Origin: Nematostella vectensis
Taxonomy: Eukaryota; Cnidaria; Anthozoa; Actiniaria; Edwardsiidae
DNA length: 64,000 nucleotides
Direction: 5' to 3'
Assembly: GCF_932526225.1 (NCBI RefSeq)
Contig: NC_064037.1
Span: forward strand, 4,118,996 to 4,182,995
The notes under the pieces are model-generated. The model searched no databases. It was given only the letters and a program-made list of their open reading frames with translations, and was not told where the DNA came from. Position 1 is the first letter of the stretch, and each line of letters begins with the position of its first letter. The position numbers and the translations under genes are program-made. Shown one piece after another: positions 35,030 to 41,290 of this stretch.

Positions 35030-35254
35030 ATGTCGACGACGCAGCAAAGCAAGATCACAAAGACCATCACCGACGCCGCAGTCATAACTGGCCTCGTCGC
35101 CGGTATCGGCTGGGTTGGGCGCAAGGTCTTACGCGAGGACTTCACCAAAGACCCCTCCGCGAACGCCATGAACTACGCAAAAATGACTGCCGCCGTTGCA
35201 GGTGCTGTCGCTTTGAAGGGCTACCTTGAGGACCAGAAGATCCTGCCCATGTAG
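35030..35254 (+). CDS. Small protein with two hydrophobic segments, 74 aa
   Basis: ATG at 35030 starts MSTTQQSKITKTI. Two hydrophobic segments, about residues 16-30 (AAVITGLVAGIGWVG) and 50-63 (KMTAAVAGAVALKG), flank a charged loop (RKVLREDFTKDPSAN). The end is EDQKILPM. The GTG at 35003 in frame is a less likely start. It is the first gene of the plus-strand set and its intact frame contrasts with its broken neighbours. The layout recalls small virion or membrane-associated proteins of DNA viruses, but I do not recognise a family and give no function. Confidence 0.6.
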   Translation: MSTTQQSKITKTITDAAVITGLVAGIGWVGRKVLREDFTKDPSANAMNYAKMTAAVAGAVALKGYLEDQKILPM

Positions 35255-35328
35255 TAGTGTAGGCCGTGTATTAGACTCGTGCGCGCTTTGCGCATACACA
35301 CAGCACGCGAAGTGTGCTCCGCACAAAC

Positions 35329-35749
35329 ATGGCCTCTATCGCGATTTTGGTTGGCGGCGCCGTCCTAACTGCATTCGTTGGTGGCAACTACCTCGCAAAG
35401 TTCCTGTCGAACGATGAGAGCCCCGCCTTAGCTGAGAAGGAGAGGCACGACAAGGCGCTACCAACAGCGGCGACAAAAAATCCTCGATTGGCAAGCTCAA
35501 AGTCGCGAGAGAGGGTCTCTCGCAAAGCAGAACTTCACCGACACCGACTACGCGCTCAAACTCTACAACCAGACCTCCCTGGAGTCGATGCGGGCCCCCG
35601 AGCTGTCCGACTACTACGTCCCCAGCAAAATGCAGAAGAACGCCGAGTTGGCGTACATAGGCGCCGGCGCTCTCGCCATCGGCTACGCAGCTAGCCGCTT
35701 GCTGTCATGCAGCTGCCGTCGAAACGCGTATACGCGCGTATGCGTTTAG
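35329..35749 (+). pseudogene. Second small protein with hydrophobic ends, frameshifted
   Basis: ATG at 35329 opens a frame starting MASIAILVGGAVLTAFVGG, a hydrophobic segment of about 18 residues. Around 35455-35465 the meaningful reading moves to another frame, which carries a charged middle (KILDWQAQSRERG, FTDTDYALKLYNQ) and a second hydrophobic segment (AYIGAGALAIGYAASRLL) near 35660-35700, closing with TAG at 35747-35749. The ORF left in the first frame after the break is an Arg-rich shadow. A single small indel explains the break. Function unknown. Confidence 0.5.
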
Positions 35750-35800
35750 GTGGCCTTTTTCCATGCTGCGCGTATACGTACGTATACGTACGCCGAAGGC
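35705..35800. repeat. CGTATACG palindrome cluster between plus-strand genes
   Basis: ACGCGTATACGCGCGTATGC and, 40 bp on, GCGCGTATACGTACGTATAC form overlapping self-complementary runs. Similar CATATACGCGTGTACGCATA lies just before the first gene (35005-35025). The spacing before each gene suggests promoter or structural elements; this is inference. Confidence 0.55.
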
Positions 35801-35856
35801 GTAGCAGACGGCATCCGCCTGTTGGAGACTGATTCCCCCGTCGCGATACGCAAGTA

Positions 35857-36203
35857 ATGGCCCGCCGGAACGGCAAGCGCATGTCCGACGAAGAACTCGA
35901 TGCGATCCTTCGCCCTATATAAAAAAGCCTCCCCTAGAGGTCCCCTTAGAGGTCGGAACGGAGGTGTACATCGCCGTAAACGAGGAAGACCTTCAGGACA
36001 AGGGCAGACGGCGAGCGACGGACCCGTGGTGGACAAGCAAGGCGTACCCAATACTAAAGAGGGTCATGGAGCCCGGACAGCCAGTGTTGTATTACACGGC
36101 GTACTCTAAGCACGGCTCCACGCGATCGCAGTTGCGTAGCGTGACGCCAGCGCGATCGAAAAAATCTTCTGGCCGCGCTAGCGTCACCATAGCGCCACGC
36201 TAG
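35857..36203 (+). pseudogene. Small basic protein, integrase-tail-like, frameshifted
   Basis: A frame from ATG 35857 (MARRNGKRMSDEELDAILRP) stops at the TAA in CTATATAA near 35920; a frame one step away continues with KKPPLEVPLEVGTEVYIAV, GRRRATDPWWTSKAYPIL and PVLYYTAYSKHGSTRSQLR before TGA-type closure at 36203. The order of a charged strand, WW..K.Y.I and a later basic strand resembles the SH3-like C-terminal domain of retroviral-type integrases, but no catalytic core is present. It may be a stand-alone DNA-binding protein. The break is a small indel. Confidence 0.45.
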
Positions 36204-36222
36204 CGCCACCCTAGCGTGATCA
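36140..36222. terminator. Palindrome-rich convergence point of the two gene sets
   Basis: CGCTAGCGTCACC, ACGCTAGCGCCACC and CTAGCGTGATC repeat in alternating orientation across the ends of the plus-strand (stop at 36203) and minus-strand (stop at 36220) genes. Such structures fit bidirectional 3' end formation in a compact genome. Evidence is positional only. Confidence 0.4.
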
Positions 36223-36495
36223 GCGCTTGTGCCTTCTATTGCAGCTGAGGCACGTGAGTCTGACATTCCACTTGTAGTGACCCTGACTGTCGTCCCGCCG
36301 GTCAATACTGAAGCATTGGGGATGACTCTTGGTGTACCCCTGAAGCAGAAGCTGAGTGCCACAGAGCGTGCACTTCTTTTCCGCGTCAGCAATCATGCCG
36401 AGCACGTGGTCTACCGTCAGAACGTGGTGCGGCCACGTGTACTTCGTGCGACCCTTTTGCCTGTCGTCTATAGCGTATCGCTTGATTCGCGCCAT
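36220..36495 (-). CDS. HNH-type nuclease-like protein, 91 aa
   Basis: From ATG at 36495 the frame reads MARIKRYAIDDRQKGRTKY, then a zinc-binding CTLCG, then FSIDRRDDSQGHYKWNV and LTCLSCNRRHKR at the C-terminus. The two CxxC pairs around an IDR...GHY..N segment are typical of HNH (beta-beta-alpha-metal) nucleases. The metal-site His after the first strand is replaced by IDR, a variant known in this superfamily. It overlaps the 3' end of the upstream helicase frame by 28 bp (36468-36495), a sign of compact genome organisation. A role in genome processing or mobility is possible; catalysis is unproven. Confidence 0.65.
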   Translation of the reverse strand: MARIKRYAIDDRQKGRTKYTWPHHVLTVDHVLGMIADAEKKCTLCGTQLLLQGYTKSHPQCFSIDRRDDSQGHYKWNVRLTCLSCNRRHKR

Positions 36496-38948
36496 AATGA
36501 GCTCTTCACTGGGCGTAGCCTGCAGCCCTGTGGGAACCAAGGCACCTGGGGTGTCATCGGGGGGATCACGCGGACTATCTGGTCGGCGAGCCGCACGCGG
36601 GAGATGCCGGTGTATACAGCATTCGTGATCCAGCCCTCTAAGCTGTGGTCTATGATGAACAGACGTCTTGGATTCTGGATGGTCTTGCCCTGCACCCGGT
36701 GGACTGTCCCCCAGCCCGCGTATTTCCACTCGAGGGGAAGCCCGTTAAGGACCACGCCGAGAGGGACCTCGACTACCGTGCCTTTGTACGCGTCGACCTT
36801 CTCACCCCTTTTGCCTGGCACGGGCACCGGCCGCCCTTGCTTGCGATAACGATGCGCGATGCTAGGATCGCTGCTGAACAAGGGCCCCCATCTTGTTGGT
36901 CGAGCACACCCACATATTGCTTGGGTGGGCCTGCTCGATCGCCGCGTCGAACGCTACCCCATCCCACTCCTCTCGAAACACCTCAAGCTGTTGGGAGTCT
37001 GGCTGACACCAAATCCGGCCCTTTACGTCGTGGAGCCTGGAGGAGGGGCGGCAGAGCCGCAGGCGCATGTACTGTACGGCTTTCTGCAGTCTCACACAGG
37101 CAACGGTAGTCGGACTCGAACCAGCGGATGTTCCCTTGTGCCCACTCCTTGAGCATATCGTGAGGCCCCATCTCCCCAGGGCGGGACCTGCCCATAGTCG
37201 CCACAACACACTACCTGACACGGCCGCGTGGCGAGATACCCTAGGATGGCGCGTAGCACTTTAGTCTGTACCTTACAGCACTCGTCAATGATGATTACTT
37301 CTGCGAGACGGTCGAGTTTGTGCCCCAGCTCGGAAGGTCTCCACTCCTCTATCGGCTTCTCCGCTGGGATGCAGAGGTAGTGGTGGTAGGTTTGAGCCTT
37401 CACCGCGAGGCGCGGGTTGTTGCGATGGTCGTGGGCGAGGTCGTTCTCGGGGGTGAGCACCACAACGTTACGGCCACGGAACATGCTCACCGCCCACTCG
37501 GTCTTCCCCGATCCTCCCTGGCCGGCTAGATACATCCTCGCAGAGGTTGCGGCCACCAGATCGCACGGCAGACTCGGCGCAGTGCTTGGCTCCCTAGCCA
37601 AGCACCCCGACCTCTTCGGACCCCAAGCCGCTTCGGGCCGCCACTCGTACCCAGGCCTCTTGTGGCGCCACTCTCCATACCTCGGATTTCGCTCCACGAG
37701 CTTCACACCACTGGGCACCGCCTTTGCGTATATGGCATCTGTGCACACTCGGAGGACGTCTTCGCGAGGGAACCGCCTCAACATGCGTCGCAACGCTATG
37801 TTTGTGTACGCCAAGACGAAGGCGTCTTTGTATTGGATCAGATGAGCCCCGTCGGCATGCTCGAAGTTAAGTAAGTGGTCGGTGCCCGCAAGGAGGTTCG
37901 TCAGATACGCGGCTTCTTCACGGTCGCGGACTACGATTGAGGACTCGTCGCCATGGCGAGCGCACTTGCCTACGAAACGGACAGCGAGATCTCGACCCTG
38001 CGAATCTTCGCCGCCGGGGCCGGAGTGGGGGAACTTGATGGAGTCCTTTTTTCCGACGCTATACAACACCTCCCTCGCCGCGGCCATGGCGAGGTCACCC
38101 GAGTCTAGCAGGTCCTTGAGCTCTGGCGTGGTGATCCAGCCCTCGTTTTGCTCCAAGTGCTGCCCTACCCTCCCGGAAGTGTAGGGGTCGCAGGCCTCAG
38201 AGAACCCCCACTCGGTCAACTGAATGGCCCCGGTCAGTTGAAGAACCTCGCTCAATGGCCGTCCCGCAACATCCGCGATTCGATACACGTTCGTAGGGAA
38301 GCCGTATTTCCGTACCAAATCAATGGCGTCCGAGGCGCCGCCGGAGAGACTGTCCTCGCATCCTAGGTACGCCGCACGCATGTCGATGTGCGCATGAGGC
38401 TGCGCCCCTAAGTTTTCCCTGCTATTCCACACTTTGGACTCAACCTGCGCCGCTTGCCAGACGTCCCTGTATCTAAGAAGCGTTGGCCTGATGTTTTCTC
38501 TTTGGGTCCACTTCTTGAAGCGATACCCTATTGCGCCGCCCATCGAGTGCGTAGCTTCGATGTACTCTTGGTAGGCTGGGTGATCATTCGGGAGCCATTG
38601 AGGATCATGTCCAATCTCGTCTGTAAACGCCCTGTCGATAGCCCATCCGTCTTGTCCCGATCGGTACAGTTTGCCTTCGTGCGTGACTATAACACGCCCA
38701 CACAGCCAGACCCTCGTGCTTCTGGGGATCGCCCTGTTTATGAAGCGTATGAGCACCTCTCGCACTTTCGCCTCGTGCGTTTTTGCGGCGGCACTGGTAG
38801 AGCGAGGCGCTGCCTCTCCCTGACATAACGAACGAAGCTCCCTCTCAGCCTCGAAGTCTAGGCCGTGGACGCTTGCGATCGCAGGTGGTTCAGTCGGAAG
38901 CTCCGCCCAGGCGTGGTTATTGTGGCAAGGATGGTGACCCTCGTCTTA
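36468..38948 (-). pseudogene. PolB-like polymerase plus SF1 helicase protein, frameshifted
   Basis: The largest open part (37092-38765, 557 codons as delimited by a GTG; the frame is open back to about 38948) holds, by residue: polymerase motif A-like HIDMRAAYLG (126-135), an Asn/Arg-rich helix YTNIALRRMLRR (320-331) then CTDAIY (341-346) resembling motif C, Walker A GQGGSGKT (415-422), Walker B IIIDEC (491-496) and SF1 motif III CGDYGQVPPW (521-530). The rest is spread over other frames: WFESDYRCLCET (frame shift near 37160-37176), WCQPDSQQLEVFREEWDG (shift near 37075-37095), and WGTVHRVQGKT and YTGISRVRLADQ (36468-36881; shift near 36875-36885), which are SF1 motifs V and VI. A polymerase active-site region and a helicase in one chain suggest a replication protein. 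This copy is broken. Confidence 0.72.
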
Positions 38949-39944
38949 GTCCCGTACTTCCCCGAGTCCCACAGGACGTTACCCAGGGCGTCCACGGCTA
39001 CCAGCTTTACCTCGAGCTTCCTTTCCATCTCAAAGAGGTCTTCTTTGGTGCATCCCGTAGTGGCCAGCTTCTTGTCAAATCGCTCGAGGATCTTGCCTCG
39101 TGTCTTGGTTAGACCAAGGGAGCGCGAGGTGCCGCGATTCCTCAAGAAGTCGGCAACATAGCTCATAACACAGTTAACGAAGGCGTCACTCCCCTCTCGC
39201 ACAAACATTAACCCAGGCTCACCATTTTGCTCAGGTAAAGGGCGAAGCTCGTATCTCACGTAGACGAGGTACTCTTGCCCTTTCTCCCAAATACCCACAT
39301 CGATGCCTTCCAGGGCGCCGACTGCGATTTGGTCCCCCCTCTTAACTAACGACCCACCGATCTTGTGCTCCGAGCGCCCTTCCTCCTCTGTGATTGGCGC
39401 CAATGGCTCTGCGGGGGCCTTACCAACGACTGTGAAGAGCCTGTAACGCCGGTCGGGGTCTATCATCTCGAGCACCAGCGGAAGCACTGCGTTCGCCCGC
39501 AGAGACTCTCGCTCGTGCGAGACCCACCACACCGAGCCGTCGTCATTAATATCAGGCCCCCGCACAACCGGCTTTAGAGCAATCACACCTGTTCCACCAA
39601 GATCTCGCATCTCCTGGTAAACACTGGCGCTTATGTCTTGGCCCCGTAGAGTGGCATCCACGCTTGGGAACCGAAGATGGGCGCTGCCGACGAAGAGAGA
39701 GTAGTACGTCTCGGGGTCTAAGCTCTCTGGGCCCTCTTGCCGCCGTCCCGGCAGCAGAGGGTCGAACTCGCGCCAGACCTCCTCCGTCCACACCCTCTCC
39801 GGTACGAGCGGCTTAAGCAGCCTGTGTTTGACATCGTCGGGGATGTCCTCGTCCAGGATGGACGTACTGGACCAGCCCTGCCAGTACGGCGGGCGCCTCT
39901 TTGTCACGCATGCTATCGAGAATCTCCTCTATGTGGGCGTCCAT
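38858..39944 (-). pseudogene. N-terminal region of the polymerase-helicase protein, frameshifted
   Basis: A 349-codon frame (38858-39907 by a GTG) has no ATG near its start; an ATG at 39944 in another frame (MDAHIEEILDSM) joins sensibly near 39900-39910, implying an indel. The body contains PDINDDGSVWWVSHERESL, EYLVYVRYELRPLPE and REGSDAFVNCVMSYVADFL, then KLVAVDALGNVLWDSGKYG. Near 38920-38950 the downstream polymerase frame opens with CHNNHAWAELP, overlapping the end of this frame, so the two were probably one protein split by an indel. I do not recognise a domain, though the position suggests a polymerase N-terminal region. Confidence 0.55.
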
Positions 39945-39961
39945 GTTCGGGCACACCTTGA

Positions 39962-40020
39962 GCCACCCAGTCTCTAACTGAGAGTTTGGGTATGCCCTGC
40001 GCCACCCAGTCTCTAATTGA
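39962..40020. repeat. 38-bp tandem duplication near the start of the minus gene set
   Basis: GCCACCCAGTCTCTAACTGA at 39962 recurs as GCCACCCAGTCTCTAATTGA about 38 bp later, across the stop of the Cys-rich gene. Confidence 0.75.
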
Positions 40021-40321
40021 CCGCACCGCGGGCTGCGATGTCAGACAGGACGAGTGCGAACCATTTCCGAGCGCGCCTCTCGATGCCACGCATCCTCTGC
40101 CCTTTACGATTCGCTCCGCAGGGGCGGCACAGCCGCGTCTCCGACTGAGTCCCTATGCCGCAGACCCTGCACGGCACGGGGAGGGGGCTGCCCCTACGGA
40201 GCCTTTGGAGGTGCACCTTGCAGTAGGTGTCCATGCACCTCCGGCCGCACGTGTTTGCGTGGCCGATCTTTAGCCCCCCGCAGTAATCTTTTCCGCACCT
40301 CATCCTTCGAACGCTCGGCAT
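40013..40321 (-). CDS. Cys-rich zinc-binding protein, 102 aa
   Basis: From ATG at 40321 (MPSVRRMRCGKDYCGG) the frame has many Cys/His pairs: CGKDYC, CGRRCMDTYCKVHL, CRVCG and CRPCG, a pattern for two or three zinc fingers, then a basic tail (RKGQRMRGIERRARKWF). It is the first gene of the minus-strand set, next to the right-hand repeats. A nucleic acid-binding or regulatory role is plausible. A TTG at 40357 in frame would add 12 residues. I do not recognise the family. Confidence 0.6.
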   Translation of the reverse strand: MPSVRRMRCGKDYCGGLKIGHANTCGRRCMDTYCKVHLQRLRRGSPLPVPCRVCGIGTQSETRLCRPCGANRKGQRMRGIERRARKWFALVLSDIAARGAVN

Positions 40322-40360
40322 ACCACAGGACAGACGGATGTCTAATTGCAAGTCCAACGC

Positions 40361-40461
40361 CTAATTAATTATTCATGCACGCGAAACACCTGCAGCCCTA
40401 ATTAGTTATTCATGCACGCGAAACACCTGCAGCCCTAATTGATTATTCATGTACGCGAAAT
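40361..40461. repeat. Three 37-bp direct repeats at the right side of the element
   Basis: CTAATTAATTATTCATGCAC starts at 40361; CTAATTAGTTATTCATGCAC at 40398; CTAATTGATTATTCATGTAC at 40435. All continue with GCGAAA. They sit directly upstream of the minus-strand gene set, where iterons, promoter elements or end repeats would be expected. Confidence 0.85.
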
Positions 40462-40521
40462 CTATTTGGCCTACATTAGCTTTTGCCGATTGTTTATGTA
40501 CATGAAGCATTATCTGCCTGA

Positions 40522-40607
40522 TATATAGAGACGGGGCTGGGAGGCCCGGAGGGGTGATCCGCGCCTCCCACTAGTTTCTCTAAAACCCCCCGGTCCCCCC
40601 CTATATA
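40522..40607. other. GC-rich imperfect hairpin at the compositional border
   Basis: TATATAG (40522-40528) pairs with CTATATA (40601-40607) and GGGAGGC (40539-40545) with GCCTCCC (40563-40569). It lies where the GC-rich block gives way to AT-rich host DNA. It could be a terminal structure or chance palindrome. Confidence 0.45.
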
Positions 40608-40608
40608 A

Positions 40609-41290
40609 CATATTTGGAAGTCCGCTTTAACCATTTTTTTGCTTTTTTATCGCTCTAGAGTTTTGTAAGTCGATAATTTCCACGTAAACTTGCAGGATTT
40701 CGTGTTTACTCTACGATTTTGCAGGCAGCCTTACAGGCAGCCATCTTTAAAATGGAGCCTAGTCTCTAACGTTTTTGATAGCACAGGTCTCACTCGCGCT
40801 TGCCCCAGGCTCTTTTAGACCATTTAGAAAAACTACAGGCAACAGGCATTGATTGATATGCAAGTATTTACGGTATCTGGGTACCCTGTGGTGCGGGTAG
40901 CCATATACACAAGTTGGCAGGGATTACTTATTATTTATGGAGAAATAACTACAGGTTTCGAGCCATTGTTTAAAAAGACCGGTGTTTTTTTTTTGTTTTA
41001 GATCAAAAGATAATCCATTATTGTCAACCACCCTGCATAACGGACTCACAAATCGACTTGAATAAAATGGGCGTTTTATTGTGTCTAAAACGATGATCTT
41101 TTGGTGCTTTTTATTCAGATTATAACCTTTAGAACATTGGAATGTGCGTGTCAGATGCAGTCATTCGCACACATAAAAGACTCGACTGCATCACAACCGC
41201 ATTCAGTGCCCTAGGGTGAAACAAACAAAAGCGCTATTCAAGCCACCAGCGTGAAATATTCAAAACAGATGAGGCTTGAGAAGTTTCATC
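40609..41290. promoter_or_regulatory. Upstream region of the TRIM-NHL gene
   Basis: AT-rich host DNA with no ORF worth calling. TTCATTTGCAC-type and poly-T stretches are present; no clear TATA box can be fixed near the ATG. Confidence 0.35.

Larger units (their letters stand above)
34985..40608. mobile_element. Virus-like or self-replicating DNA element with polymerase-helicase protein (decayed)
   Basis: This block is GC- and CpG-rich, packed with ORFs on both strands and nearly without spacers, unlike its AT-rich flanks. Plus-strand genes (35030-36203) and minus-strand genes (36220-40321) converge at about 36204-36219. Contents, left to right: two small proteins with paired hydrophobic segments, a small basic protein, an HNH-type nuclease, a superfamily-1 helicase joined to a polymerase-like region, an N-terminal region of the same protein, and a Cys-rich protein. 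Frameshifts break at least three of the genes. Possible terminal structures are three 37-bp repeats (40361-40461) and a GC hairpin (40522-40607). I found no certain terminal inverted repeats, so the limits are estimates from composition. I cannot assign a known family. Confidence 0.6.

Noticed and set aside
36229-38828. Many long plus-strand ORFs opposite the polymerase-helicase
   Set aside because: Shadows of GC-rich minus-strand coding; the protein motifs are all on the minus strand.
34985-40608. Bacterial contamination as the explanation of the GC-rich block
   Set aside because: Not excluded, but the frameshifts, the lack of ribosome-binding sites and of bacterial gene families, and continuous host-like flanks make an integrated eukaryotic element more likely.
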